Below are positions 1-9,900 of a stretch of DNA of 64,000 bases, piece after piece. The stretch lies in the NCBI GenBank assembly GCA_027579435.1, contig JANBPK010000852.1, forward strand, positions 82,622-146,621, read 5' to 3'. Position numbers and translations under genes: made by a program. The notes under the pieces are model-generated. The model worked only from the letters and a program-made list of their open reading frames with translations, did not search any database and had not been told where the DNA came from. How positions within the stretch are numbered: position 1 is the stretch's first letter; each line of letters begins with the position of its first letter. This DNA comes from Candolleomyces eurysporus (Eukaryota > Basidiomycota > Agaricomycetes > Agaricales > Psathyrellaceae).

Positions 1-332
1 TTGGCGCAGACCTGGCTATCTTCCAGACCCTGCCGGACCTCGTCGAGTCTGTCCGTCAGTGGAACCCAAAGATCAGCGAATTCGACTGTTCGGTGTTCAC
101 TGGAGAGTACGTGACTGGTTGTGTGGATGAAGCATATTTGGAGCATCTGGAATCATTACGCGCTGACAATGTTCGAGGAAAATTGCAGCTCGACACGGGG
201 TCGGCGCAAGATCGGGTCGGCGACAGTGCTCAGCAGGGCAAGGATAAAGTTGGATTCCAAACAAACACGAGTTCGCCTGTGACTGCGTCGGATGATACGA
301 TTGGGCTGCATAATTCTTTTGGGAAGCCGTGA
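1..332 (+). CDS. ADE4: Amidophosphoribosyltransferase, C-terminal end (partial)
   Basis: The gene enters from the left edge, open from base 3 to a TGA at 330-332. The visible 109 residues include SEFDCSVFTGEYVTGCVDE and then AYLEHLESLRADN, which resemble the C-terminal segment of fungal PRPP amidotransferases (Ade4/PurF type). In those proteins a 'FTGxYVTGD' stretch precedes a polar, poorly conserved tail. The enzyme makes the first committed step of purine synthesis, PRPP plus glutamine to phosphoribosylamine, in the cytosol. The N-terminal Ntn glutaminase and PRT domains lie outside the window, so the call rests on this tail only and from memory of the family. The last 45 residues are polar and low in complexity. 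The gene converges on the FHIT-type gene, whose stop is 193 bp away. Confidence 0.7.
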   Translation, partial: GADLAIFQTLPDLVESVRQWNPKISEFDCSVFTGEYVTGCVDEAYLEHLESLRADNVRGKLQLDTGSAQDRVGDSAQQGKDKVGFQTNTSSPVTASDDTIGLHNSFGKP

Positions 333-524
333 AGAGCCTCGACGACGCGAAACCAAAACAAAATATCTTGTGTAGTATATGGGTGGCAGAGGGTAACATT
401 ATGCTGGTATCTATAAGCTGTTTTATAATGTTGTAGTTCTAGTTTTCCACTCTCTTGTCCGATGTAGTTGTTAGAAATATAGACTTTGAAGATGAAACAT
501 GNTNGGACTGAACCGACGACCTGT

Positions 525-1226
525 TCAATCTACGTCCTTGAGGTCATCCTCCGTGAAGAATCCTCTGAGCCAATTGGCTTCGGCGACCATCTCTTCCATC
601 GTACGCGGCTTTCTGTCTTCATCAGCATCCATCTTGAGTCGAAGCGGCTGGCTTTTCTNTTGCTCTTGNAGGTCCGACAAGAGGTTTGCCTCTGCCACTT
701 CTAATTCTGGGTAGATTTCGTCATTGTTNTCAGAGAANCGGTCTCCCTGAGCTTTCCGAGGCAGGATGTGGAAGTGGACGTGGGGCACAGATTGGCCAGC
801 TGCTTTTCCATCCTGCGGGAAGAGGATTGAGAGATGAATAGGGTGTAGAGAAGGGGATGCTCACCTGGCATGCGATGGTGAGTGCGTCTGCTCCATAGGC
901 CCGTTGAACGGCGAGGCCGACACGTCGCACAGAACGCATTAGGGATACGTATTCTCTGTCTAGTCCACCGTATTATCGAGTCCNCTTATAGGTTGCTGAN
1001 GACGCGTACCATTGAGATCNGCGATTCTTGGAACGGGTCGGGTTGGAACGACGAGAACATCTGCCAGTAGGATGGTATNCTTTCAACCTGGGATTCCNAC
1101 TGTGCTTTGGGAGGCCTTACGTCCTGGAACTATTGGCTTNAGGTTTACTATCGAGTAGCTAAGCGCCGTTCGATAGAANGCTTGACTGGTCACTTCAATC
1201 GTNGAGAAGAGGAGGGTTGAGGTCAT
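525..1226 (-). CDS. FHIT: FHIT-type diadenosine polyphosphate hydrolase (HIT family)
   Basis: Spliced from four short exons, read right to left from ATG 1224-1226 to the stop at 525. The first exon gives MTSTLLFSTIEVTSQ, then 'LSYSIVNLKPIVPG', matching the FHIT N-terminus. The next gives 'HVLVVPTRPVPRIADLNG', then a third with 'LMRSVRRVGLAVQRAYGAD', and the last starts with DGKAAGQSVPHVHFHILPRK. The HVHFH histidine triad with following PRK is the catalytic signature; the middle His is the nucleophile for Ap3A/Ap4A cleavage. The acceptor before 'DREYVSLM' is a TAG at 967-969 by phase. At least nine Ns lie in the gene (for example 730, 738, 1000, 1140), so some residues are unknown. The C-terminal part is acidic. 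Divergent from the first family gene. Confidence 0.85.
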
Positions 1227-1555
1227 GATGATGGTGAGAGTGAGGAACGTGGGAATGACGTAGCTTGCTCCGCCCCGGGCGTCTTCAAGGCGCCTTTCTC
1301 TGCAGCGCTCAACCACCGCCTTCAGGCAACATTCGGGTGATTACCCCTCCCATATCATGTCGGGTCCTTGGATACGGGTACGTGATCTTTGGAGCCTGCC
1401 ATTGAACTGTCAACAGTCATCGCATCGGCTCTAAGTGTGCCTGTCCGGCGCTTCGTGAACACCTAATTGGGCACGAAAGCTGTTGGGCACTTCTGATGGA
1501 CGAGATACCTGGAAACATCCCCTTCCCTCTCACAACCCGGCCTTCACNCTCCACT

Positions 1556-2621
1556 ATGATGCTCAACAAACCGAATTTTGCGGAGGAACGAGCCAAACTG
1601 CGTAGCAAATGTGTCTATATGGCCGACGACGACTTTCTCCAGCGGGTTCAATGGTACAGGCTCCAGGACTTCGATCGCGTGGTCACTATTGAGGAGGCCA
1701 AGCGGTTTGAGGAGGAGCAAGCAGTGGCTGCAATTTCTTCAGATCCTTTGGAGGAATTAGAGGTACAACCTCCTCGTCCAGCTGTCCTTGCAGCCATCGT
1801 CCAGTTCAAGTCGCGCGACAGGTTCTACCTCTCTGCGTGCGGCGGCTGGACGCCCGCTAGTCCGTTTCGGGGAGGTCCGGCCTTCGCAGAATGTAGAGCC
1901 ACGGCCATTACTGAAGACCCTCGCAACATCCCCGAGATCCAGGGCGACTTTGAAACTGGGGTGAGGCAGATGATCAAGCTCTGCAACGAGCACTCCCCTG
2001 GTCCCCAGGCTGTTGGGCTCATTGATTGGAGCAATACTATGTACCAACATCTCTGGTTCAAGATTGGGCATCGAATTTTCGAGGTGAGAACGNGCACTCT
2101 GAGATATATATTNTTGNTTCCTGTCGGCTGACTGCCAGCTACGTTCANAGAGAAGATCGACNGACGCTCTCACGAGTGTTCAAACTGAACACCGAACGGT
2201 CGTGGACGAGGAAGAGGAAGAGGAAGAAGAGGAGGAAGAGGACGATCCCGAGTTCCGGATCGACGGCTGGCCCGTCCAGAACAACACAGAAGTTCAAAAG
2301 GAGCTCAACAAACTCCAAGACACCCATATCNCCAGACCGATCCCAGCNTACAACATCGCTGGGAACCGGATTCGTCCGTCACGATATGCCGCAGAGCTCC
2401 GAGGGGCTGTTGTGCGGTTGGAATTTTATCTTATCCATCGGGTTATTAATGAACGACATGTTTTCTCAGCAGATGTCAAGAGAATTCGTGTTCTTACACC
2501 TGCTCCACCCTTTGATACGCCAACCTCAAAGCGTAAGAGGGTGGCGAAGTATGACGATTTCGACGATGATAGTGAAGCGGACTTTCCTCCGACTCCAACA
2601 AAGTCCAGGCGCGTGCGCTAN
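1556..2621 (+). CDS. Unrecognised two-exon family, copy 1
   Basis: I do not recognise this family. Exon 1 runs 1556-2083 and exon 2 2151 to about 2621; the intron is phase 0, in the same place as in copies 2 and 3. Conserved blocks are 'CVYMADDDFLQRVQWY' near residue 17, 'RDRFYLSACGGWTP' mid exon 1, 'GLIDWSN' and 'FKIGHRIFE' at the exon end. Exon 2 has 'FRIDGWPVQ', 'IRPSRYAAELRGAVVRLEFY' and 'ERHVFSADVKRIRVL'. Exon 2 begins with a run of eleven or more Glu, absent from copies 2 and 3. The start was set at the ATG aligned with the sister genes. The stop is probably codon TAN at 2619-2621, because the related fragment at 6 kb has TAG there. No signal peptide or membrane segment is visible. About 332 residues, against 409-412 for the others. 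Confidence 0.7.
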
Positions 2622-2739
2622 TGTACTTCCAACTTTCTCTGTAGTAAAATAAATTGCAATGAAGAGGTGCGAGGATCGNCTTCCAAAGTTTCGCTGTATG
2701 ACCCTCCCAATAGAGATTGGCGATCTACTGACGACTAAG

Positions 2740-3107
2740 CTCCCATCGATGCATCCTCGGGATTGAGTTGACGTGTTTTCCCGTTCTCCTCTCTACATCG
2801 CGCCTGTGTCTGCATGCACGTTCTGCATCTCGATCAGCCGGCTGGTGTAGCTTCGTCTCGATGAGTACCAGCGTTCATCAGCTGGGAGAAGCTGGCAGCC
2901 CTGGAGGACACTCTTGTAAGAGAATACGTTTCATCAACGTTTCAGGTTCCCTCTGACNTCTCACAAGCACTGCGCTCGCACGCACATACACATACACACA
3001 CACAAGGGCTCGAAGGTTACGGAAGAGGGGGAATCGCCTGATTATCACAGCCTGTCCTATCTCCGTTTCCGAAGGCTCTCGTCCGCCAACGCCCTAACTC
3101 AAAGCTA
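2740..3107. repeat. About 365-bp segment present in unit A only
   Basis: Duplicate unit B runs directly from 'ctgacgacta' into 'gatgacatacc' near 6150. Unit A has about 365 extra bases between 'ctgacgacta' (ends about 2737) and 'aatgacacacc' (about 3108). It is either an insertion in A or a deletion in B. 'ctaa' occurs at both edges, which could be a tiny target duplication but is too short to be convincing. No terminal inverted repeat or credible protein is visible. A short CA-type microsatellite lies inside it at about 2980-3004. Confidence 0.5.
2980..3004 (+). repeat. CA/ACAT microsatellite
   Basis: Alternating purine-pyrimidine run of CA, CACATA and CACACA units, about 25 bp, in the intergenic DNA downstream of family copy 1. 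It has no visible coding role. Confidence 0.75.
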
Positions 3108-3560
3108 AAATGACACACCTTGGTAAGGTTCGGCGGTTGCGGGCACCCGATAAGACTGCTCTGTTGCCAAGTCGTCGTAAGAATAAGACTTTACGGGAGC
3201 AGACAACTCACAATCGGACACACCCAGGTCAATCTGGCTCAGGCTGAAGGAGACCACCGTGTTCTGCTCGTTGCATCCGAACACTCATTGTTCTTCTAGT
3301 TACAGCGCCTCAACAATAAGCCTTACACTACATCGATATTTGTCTTAACAGCAATACGGCATGCTTTGCAACCTTTTGTGGAAGCAGCGATCTGGGTTCC
3401 CTCCCATCTGTCGAACAAGATTGCTGGTTACCAACTGTGACGGGTCACTTCAGCACTGACATTCCAATGTTCCCTTATACAGGCAGATCTCCTCAGAGGA
3501 TTTGCATAAATTGAGGGTAACTCTGTCACGNTTACTACTCAGCTCCCTCCAATTGCTACT

Positions 3561-4846
3561 ATGAGTAGAGAGACCACTTTCCAAGCCCTTCGCACAAGGC
3601 TCCGCGCCCATTGCGTCTACCTCGCCGACCCTGACATCCTGGAGCGGCTCGAATGGTTCGAGACGGAAAACTTTGACCACGTCGTTCTCAGGGAAGACGT
3701 AGACAAGTTCATCGAGGATGGTGCTCCTCGATATAACCCACCTCAGCCCGCATGCTTGGCGGGCATCTTCCGCCTCTCCCACAAATACCGTTTCTACATG
3801 CGGGCATGCGGTCGCTGGAGACCCAATGCATCCTCGGTTAAACAACCCTTCGAGGAAGTCAGGCCTTCCGCGTTCACCGAAGACCCTGGCATCCCAGAGT
3901 TGCGGGGTGACTACTCGATGGGTTGGGAGAATGTCGCCGAGCTCGAGAGAGAGTGGTACCGGGCTCGGAACCAGGACGAGTCTCAGGTGACCCAGTCCGT
4001 TGGGTTGATTGATTGGACGAAACCAAGACCCAGTCCGGCAGATGGATTCAAGATAGGTCGTCGGGTGTTTGAGGTGAGTGTCTTCTCAATCCATGCCTTG
4101 TGCGAAGTTGGGTGCTGATTATGCTCTAGAGACGAGACTCCGGGAGCCTTGGGAGGTTCCAAGATCACGGGCCACGTTTCAGCATCGAGAACTGGCCCGT
4201 CGAATTTCCTGAAGCTCAAGCTGAGCTCGACAAGATCAAGGATACGCATATCGCACATCCAATACCCGCCTACTATCCGGCTCCAGATAACAACTTGATT
4301 CCTCCCGACCGGTATTGGGATGACCTTCGAGGGGCCGTTGTGCGCTTGGAGTTCCATCTCAAGCACTGGTTCATTCGCGGTAGGCACATCTTCACCGCAG
4401 ACATCGTGAGGATGAAGATCCTCGTTCCTCCAAAGCTACCGCCTCCTAGTCCCGGCAGGTTAAGGGGTGTTCCAATTGGGGACGACTTTCCGGGAGAGGA
4501 TAGGCGGTCCGCCAGGCGGCAAGAGGCTATGAGTAACNCATACGCCAAGCTTCCTCAGCCAGATCCCCAGGCGGTTCCGTGGTCACCCAACAGGACCGAT
4601 GCGACACGAGGCACGAAGAAGGCACCAGTGNAAACTGAATACGTCAAGCGGCAGGCAGCTTCGAGTAGCACCTACTCCAACGTTCCTCAGAATCAGCCGA
4701 ATCGATATCCCCAGGCAGGTCCATCGCCACCCAACAACACCAATACGACGCGAGGTGCGGAGAAGACCCCAGTGAAAACTGAATTCGAGGCGGAAATTTT
4801 TAAAAAGAAGAAGGGGATACGAGGGTGGTTCCGAAGGGGATGCTAG
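3561..4846 (+). CDS. Unrecognised two-exon family, copy 2
   Basis: Exon 1 is 3561-4073 (513 bp, the same length as in copy 3) and exon 2 is 4130-4846, with a phase-0 GTGAGT...CTCTAG intron. The product is about 409 residues. Motifs in order: 'CVYLADPDILERLEWFE' near residue 20, 'YRFYMRACGRWRPN', 'EDPGIPELRGDY', 'GLIDWTKPRP', 'GFKIGRRVFE', then 'FSIENWPVEFPEAQAELD', 'HIAHPIPAYYPAPDN', 'RYWDDLRGAVVRLEFHL' and 'HIFTADIVRMKILVPP'. The tail is Pro/Lys/Ser-rich and holds two diverged repeat units, each ending near 'KAPV' or 'KTPVKTE'. It ends in a basic patch with 'FKKKKGIRGWFRRGC'. The final Cys might suggest a lipid anchor, but it is not a CaaX box. There is no recognised domain, so function is unknown. 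One N at 4538 and one at 4631 leave residues unclear. Confidence 0.8.
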
Positions 4847-5212
4847 GGAAATATCTATAAGCAATGTCAGAACGATTCCAGAACCAATATTTATGAGTAT
4901 CAAATTGCTTACAGGAGAAAGGAAATGAATATTAATTGAATAGACAGTCGGATCCAGGTCGCGGTGGCCAAATGGAAGGTGCTATACTCCTACCTTGAGA
5001 TATACCTTCGTGAGCGCTCGAAAACCAGCTCTTCCGGCACGAGATTTCGCCCCTTCCCCCACAGGGTTTCCATCAGCGCGCAATCACCCACCAAGGTCTG
5101 GATCCTGAATCCGACCACAATCCCTTTGAGGACAATCTCAAGTGAACCAGCGCAAAAGCGCTTCATATAAGTCAGGGTGGTGTAAGGAAAACAGTCATAA
5201 AATCATAAAAAC

Positions 5213-5600
5213 TAGATCATCAATTTCTCGATGCTGTCCATAGCAACTCTGCAGTTCCCTACTAAACCTAAACTCTCCGTACCGGTAGTGCCATGTTCGA
5301 TTCGATCCTCTCTACTCAGAGTAGTATGCATGTAGATAGCAGTCGATTGCGGTATCACAGATTTCATTGTAGTGACCGCCGATACGGACCTCCTCCAAAT
5401 TCTTTTGCACCTTCCTCTACTTTGTGAAGAAAAGATATGGTTTGATCCTCCATTCCATCCGTTTTCCCCTTTCAATACCCTCAATTCCTTTTTCCCTCGT
5501 TGCAAAAACGTCTTCGTCCCCTCAAAAGCAGCCGTCGGGCGAGTCTGCAACGTCTCCCAACTCTTCATTTCTGCCTGACACTCCTACAAGTGGTCAGACT
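5213..5600. pseudogene. Rearranged SNU13 fragment with internal inversion
   Basis: Two pieces of SNU13 lie next to each other in opposite orientations. At 5214-5300, minus strand as in the real gene, is the decayed 3' end ('tttctcgatgct...ctctgcagttccct'). At about 5349-5600, on the plus strand, the middle of the gene follows. It reads as 'GITDFIVVTADTD', '[12 protein letters not shown]', a retained intron, then '[17 protein letters not shown]' (the real gene has [20 protein letters not shown]). First exons are missing and in-frame stops occur, so it cannot make SNU13. It marks the junction of the tandem duplication. Confidence 0.8.
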
Positions 5601-5602
5601 AG

Positions 5603-6034
5603 ATGCCAGATGGTGATAGACGAGGAAGAGCAAGAAGAGGAGGAAGAGGACGTGCCCGAGTTCCGAATCGACTTCTAGCCCGTTCAGAAATCAGAACCCT
5701 GGGAGGAGCTCAACAAACTCAAAGATCTAGACACTGTATCACCAGACCGCTCGCAGCCTACAGCATTGCCGGGAATCGGATTCGTCTGTCACGATACGCC
5801 ACAGAGCTTCAAGTGGTTTTTGTGCGGTTGGAATGTTATTTTATCAACCGAGCTATTAATGAACGACAAGTTTTCTCAGCAGATGTCAAGACAATCCGTG
5901 CTCTCGTACTTGCTCCACCCTTTGATACGCCGCCTACCCTAACCAGCGTAAGAGGGGCTGAGCACAACGATTTCGATGACTATAACAAGGCGACCTTTCC
6001 TTCGACTTTGACAAAGTCCAGGCCCGTGAGTTAG
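5603..6034 (+). pseudogene. Fragment of family copy 1 (exon 2 only)
   Basis: Matches copy 1 exon 2: an acidic run, 'VPEFRIDF' then a stop at 5677-5679 where copy 1 reads 'DPEFRIDGWP'. After a frame change it continues with 'AYSIAGNRIRLSRYATELQ', 'FVRLECYFINRAINERQVFS' and 'ADVKTIRALVLAPPFDTP', ending in TAG at 6032-6034. Exon 1 is missing; the SNU13 fragment lies directly upstream instead. The premature stop and lost exon indicate a dead copy. Confidence 0.8.
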
Positions 6035-6534
6035 AATACTTCTAACTTCCTCTGTTTTCAAACTAGATTGTAATGAAGAGGTGCGAGGGTCGCCTTCGAA
6101 GGGTTTGCTCTATGAATAGAGGAGATTGCCGCCCATCTGCTGACGACTAGATGACATACCTTTGTAAGGTTTCGCAGTTGCGGACATCCGATGACCGCCT
6201 TGTTGCCAACGTCGCGACAGTAAGTCTTCACGGCAGCAGACGACTCACACGAAATGTCCAAGTCTGGCTGAAGGAGACCACGTTCTGCTCAGAACACTCA
6301 TTGTTCTTCTAGTTACAGCGCCTCAACATAAGATTTACACTGCTTCGATATCTGTCTAAATCGCAATACCAGTGCATGTTTGGTACCTTTGGGGAAGCAG
6401 TGACCCAAGTCCCCTCCCATCTGCCACTGTCGAACGAGATTGCTGGTTCCCATCTGTTCCATCACTCCAGAGTAATTACTTAAATGGACAGTGGCCCTGT
6501 CACGGTTACTACCCAGATCCCTCCAATCGCTGCT

Positions 6535-7830
6535 ATGAGTGCAGATACCGATTTCGAAGCCCTTCGCACAAAGCTACGCGCCAAGTGCGTCTACCTCGCC
6601 GACGATGGTATCCTGGAGCGCCTCGAATGGTTCGAGACGCAAGACTTCGATCACGTTGTTCTCAAGGACGACGTAGACAAGTACATGGAGGATGGTGCCC
6701 CTCCAGATAACCCACCTCGGCCCGCACGCTTGGCGGGTATCTTCCGCATCGCTAGGCGCAGTTTCTTCATGCGGGCATGTGGTCGTTGGAAACCCAATAA
6801 ACCCCCGCTTTTTCTGCCCCTCACGAACATCAGGCCTTCCGCGTACACCGGAGATCCTGGCATCCCAGAATTGGAGGGGGACTATCCAAAGAGTTGGGAG
6901 AATGTTGCTGAGCTGTTGAAAGAGTGGTACCGCTCTCGGAACGAGGACGAGGCTCAGGTGATCGAGTCTAGTGGGGTGATCGATTGGAAAACGAAGAAAC
7001 CCCCCAATCCAGCAAACGGATTCAAGATAGGTCGTCGGGTGTTCGAGGTGAGTGTCTTTTCGAACCATGCTTTGTGCGAGGTCTGGGTGCTGATTATGCT
7101 CTAGACACGAAGCCCCGAGAGCCTTGAGAGATTGGAAGATTATGGACCGAGTTTCAGCATCGAGAACTGGCCCGTCGAATTTCCCGAAGCTCAAGCCGAG
7201 CTGGACGAAATCAAGAGTACGCATATCGCACATCCAATACCCGTATACTACCCGGATCCGGAGAACGACCTGATTCCTCCCGATCGGTATTATGATGACC
7301 TTCCAGGGGCCATTGTGCGCTTGGAGTTCCATCTCAACCACTATTTCATCGACGGTAGGCACAAATTCGCGGCAGACATAATGAGGATGAAGGTCCTCGT
7401 TCGTCCGAGCGTCCCACCCTCTAGCCCCAATAGCCCCAGGAAGCGGAAAGGAATTCAATCGAAGGGCGACTTTTCGGATGAGGACAAGCGGTCCCCCAAG
7501 CGGCAAGCAGTTTCGAGTAGCATAGATGCCAACGTTCCTCAGCATGGCTTGCTAAGACCTGCCTGGGGATTCATGTCGCCCGACAGGACCAAGGCGACAC
7601 TAGGCGCGAAGAAGAGCCCAGTGAAAGCTGAGCCCATCAAATGGCAAGCAGCTTCGAGTAGCACAGACGCCAACGTTCCTCAACATGGCTTGCTAAGACC
7701 TGCCTGGGGTTTTGTGTCGCCCGACAGGACCAAGGCGAAACTAGGCGCGGAGAAGACCCCAGTGAAAACTGAACCCGAGGAGGAATCCCCTACAAAGGGC
7801 AAGCAGAAGATGATGTGGTTGCGAAAGTAG
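6535..7830 (+). CDS. Unrecognised two-exon family, copy 3
   Basis: Exon 1 6535-7047 and exon 2 7105-7830 give about 412 residues, the best preserved copy. The start was set at the ATG giving 'MSADTDFEALRTKLRAKC', aligned with copy 2; an in-frame ATG at 6484 is possible. Shared blocks are 'CVYLADDGILERLEWFE', 'FFMRACGRWKPNKP', 'GDPGIPELEGDYPKSWEN', 'GFKIGRRVFE', 'FSIENWPVEFPEAQAELD', 'DLIPPDRYYDDLPGAIVRLE' and 'HKFAADIMRMKVLVRP'. Residues from about 320 form two near-identical 47-residue repeats, each with 'DANVPQHGLLRPAWGF' and a VK(A/T)E motif. The tail is Lys-rich and could be a nuclear localisation signal ('SPRKRKG' near 280, 'SPKRQA'). No known domain. The conserved first half with a variable, repeat-bearing tail suggests a folded module plus a disordered arm. 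Confidence 0.8.
7504..7785 (+). repeat. 141-bp intragenic tandem repeat (2 units)
   Basis: Unit 1 starts at 7504 and unit 2 at 7645, both with 'caagcag(t/c)ttcgagtagca'. The period is 141 bp, 47 codons, so the frame is kept. The units differ at few positions, mostly changing single residues. Each encodes 'PQHGLLRPAWGF', 'SPDRTKA', 'LGA' and PVK(A/T)EP. The homologous region of copy 2 (about 4515-4790) has the same layout but much more divergence. Confidence 0.85.
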
Positions 7831-8213
7831 ACACGGCACAGTATGATGGTTGAATATTTAAGCAATGTCAGAACGATTCCATAACCAATACAAATGTCAA
7901 TTTGCTTACAGGCGAAAGGAGAAAAAAAGAGATCAGTCGGATCCAGGTCGCGGTGGCCAAAGGGAAGGTGTTGTAATCCTTGAGATGTGCTTTCATGAGC
8001 GCTCGAAAACCAGTTCTTCTGGCACTATTTCACCATGCCCCGACGCTGAGTTTCCATTGGCACACAATCACCCGCCTCAAGGTCTGAATACTAAATCCGA
8101 GCACAATCTCAAACAAACCAGCGCAAGAACGCTTCCGCACACAAGCTCAGTATAAAGACAAGAGTCATATTGACGATCGTGAAAAACACATAGGCATCCG
8201 CCAACCATAAAAA

Positions 8214-8816
8214 CTAGACGATCAGTTTCTCGATGCTATTCTTGACGGTCTGGATCTGGCTCTGCAGTTCCCTAGACTCTCCAGTAGTGACACTGGCAGC
8301 AATGACAGGTCGAGAGACGTTGCAGGCTCGTCCGACAGCTGCTTTTGATGGGACGAAGACGTACGGGACGTTCTAGCAAGGAAGGAAAAAAGAAATCGAG
8401 GAGATTGGTAAGCAAAAATGTGGTTGGAAGGAGACGGACAAGGGAGGGAATGTGGGATTAAACCATACCTTTTCTTCGCAGAGTAGAGGAAGGTGAAGGA
8501 GAATCTCGAGTGGCTCAGTATCGGCGGTCAATACAATGAACTCTGCGATACCACGGTTAAGAGTTTTAGTAGCTGTGAAGATAAAATCTTTCGTATCAGT
8601 TCCCCCGATTCGCTGCAACAAAGGACGAGACTCACCTTCGTTAGCCCCCTTCTTCAACTGCTTGTATTGCCCAGCCTGCTGAACAACTTCCAGAATCTGG
8701 GAGACAAAAAACCAAGATGTCATCAACCATCCCAAAAACGTGCAGCGGCTACAGCAACTCACCTGGTTGGTCAAGTCGGCTCCAGCAAGAGGCCATGCAC
8801 GTCCGTGTTCTGCCAT
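8214..8816 (-). CDS. SNU13: SNU13, L7Ae-family snoRNP and U4/U6.U5 snRNP protein
   Basis: Four exons read from ATG 8814-8816: '[18 protein letters not shown]', then '[20 protein letters not shown]', then '[18 protein letters not shown]...[12 protein letters not shown]', then '[20 protein letters not shown]' through 'NSIEKLIV', stop at 8214-8216. About 127 residues, the usual size. It belongs to the L7Ae/L30e/S12e/Gadd45 fold and binds kink-turns in U4 snRNA and box C/D snoRNAs in the nucleus and nucleolus. The '[13 protein letters not shown]' RNA-binding loop and '[17 protein letters not shown]' are diagnostic. Introns are 50-90 bp with GTGAGT-type donors. A scrambled partial copy lies at 5.2-5.6 kb. 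Confidence 0.96.
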
Positions 8817-9089
8817 TTCGTTCGTCTTTTTGGGTGGTGGGATAGAGTTGACCTCACTAAAGATGATCCTTGGTCAAGGTGGTTGAACCTGAGGAAAAAC
8901 TGCTCGGGCGCAAAGGTGGCTATTTTTGTACAAAGTTCGTTACGTAATCCAATGAGGTAGTTAAGAACGCCAACTTCCGAGTGGCCTGCCAGCTTCATGG
9001 CTGTATCTACAGCAGGATGGGCGCTATAATATCCCTTTGTTCACCTACGGTAACCACCGCAGTAGTCAGCAACCCTTAGGATACTGACC
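8817..9089. promoter_or_regulatory. Shared upstream region of SNU13 and GGCT genes
   Basis: About 270 bp separate the two divergent start codons, so this must hold both promoters. No clear TATA box is visible, and nothing else is coded here. Confidence 0.4.
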
Positions 9090-9721
9090 ATGGCCGCTCC
9101 GAAGCCTCCAACCCTGTATTTTGGCTATGGCAGTAACCTTTGGATCGACCAGATGAACCGTCGCTGCCCAGAGAACAAACTTGTTGGTATAGGGTCCATC
9201 CAAGGCTGGTGAATAGGTTCAAACACTCAGACTCGTTGACCTCAGAGTGCTAATACATATCGATCTCTAGGAAGTGGATCATCAATGGCAGAGGATATGC
9301 CAACATCGTACCATCCCTTGGGGACGTCGTCTACGGTCTGGTGTACGAGATCAGCGAGACCGACGAGGCTAATCTCGACATCTCTGAAGGTGTACCGCGC
9401 GCCTATGTCAAGGAGATCATGTCCATCGATTTTATACCCCGACGCGATGCCCACAGCGACCACCCGCAGCTGGTAAATACCCATCAACCTCGTAAGATCG
9501 ACGCCCTGGTCTACGTCGACTTTAAACGCGTCAAAGAGAGCAAACCCAAGGAGGAGTATATTTACAGGATTAATCAGGGCATCGTGGATGGGGAGAAGGA
9601 GGGCATCCCCTCGGATTATTTCGAGAAATACTTCAGGCCATTCATTCCTGCGATAAATTTGGATAAGAAACCGGACGTATTGGATCCCTTTGCACCAGAA
9701 CTATCCCGCACTGAGACCTAA
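9090..9721 (+). CDS. Gamma-glutamylcyclotransferase family protein
   Basis: Exon 1 is 9090-9208 and exon 2 9271-9721; the intron is 62 bp. The N-terminus 'TLYFGYGSNLWIDQMNRRCP' carries the YGSNL substrate loop of the GGCT fold. After the splice the protein reads 'GWKWIINGRGYANIVPS' and 'DVVYGLVYEISETDEANLD', followed by the ISEGV segment, where the catalytic acidic residue of the family lies. About 189 residues, close to animal GGCT. The family releases 5-oxoproline from gamma-glutamyl amino acids in glutathione turnover. This subgroup could act on gamma-glutamyl-amines or other substrates, so the exact reaction is not fixed by sequence. Cytosolic, with no targeting signal seen. Confidence 0.85.
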
Positions 9722-9900
9722 AGAATCCTTCATCATGATTTATAGCCGTCATCCTGTTCGTAGACTTATTACATATCCCTTCATTCGATCAACTTGTGTA
9801 TGAATTCCCAAGTTAGGCTTACAAGCTCCAGCCAAACAAAGGCTCACGGAGGCTGAGTAGACGCGACGCGTCACCTTCGCCTTCAATCTTTCACTTCATT

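Larger units (their letters stand above)
2200..5300. repeat. Tandem duplication unit A
   Basis: This stretch (family exon 2, intergenic DNA, a full family gene, its 3' flank and the end of SNU13) is co-linear with 5600-8270. Matching landmarks are the GAGGAAGAGG-rich exon start (2205 and 5618), 'aatgaagaggtgcgag' (2658 and 6073), 'gattgctggtt' (3419 and 6440), the whole family gene (3561 and 6535), 'cggatccaggtcgcggtggcc' with one base varying (4950 and 7939), and 'tttctcgatgct' (5223 and 8226). The copies have diverged by substitutions and indels, so the duplication is not recent. Boundaries are approximate and read by eye. Confidence 0.75.
5600..8270. repeat. Tandem duplication unit B
   Basis: Second copy of the unit described at 2200-5300. 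It contains the family exon 2 fragment, a shorter intergenic stretch (6035-6534), family copy 3, the 'cggatccaggtcgcggtggcc' flank and the intact SNU13 3' end. It lacks the 365-bp segment found at 2740-3107. Confidence 0.75.

Noticed and set aside
5280..5300. tRNA B-box-like 'gttcgattcgatcc'
   Set aside because: No matching A-box or cloverleaf was found nearby; it lies in the decayed SNU13 segment.
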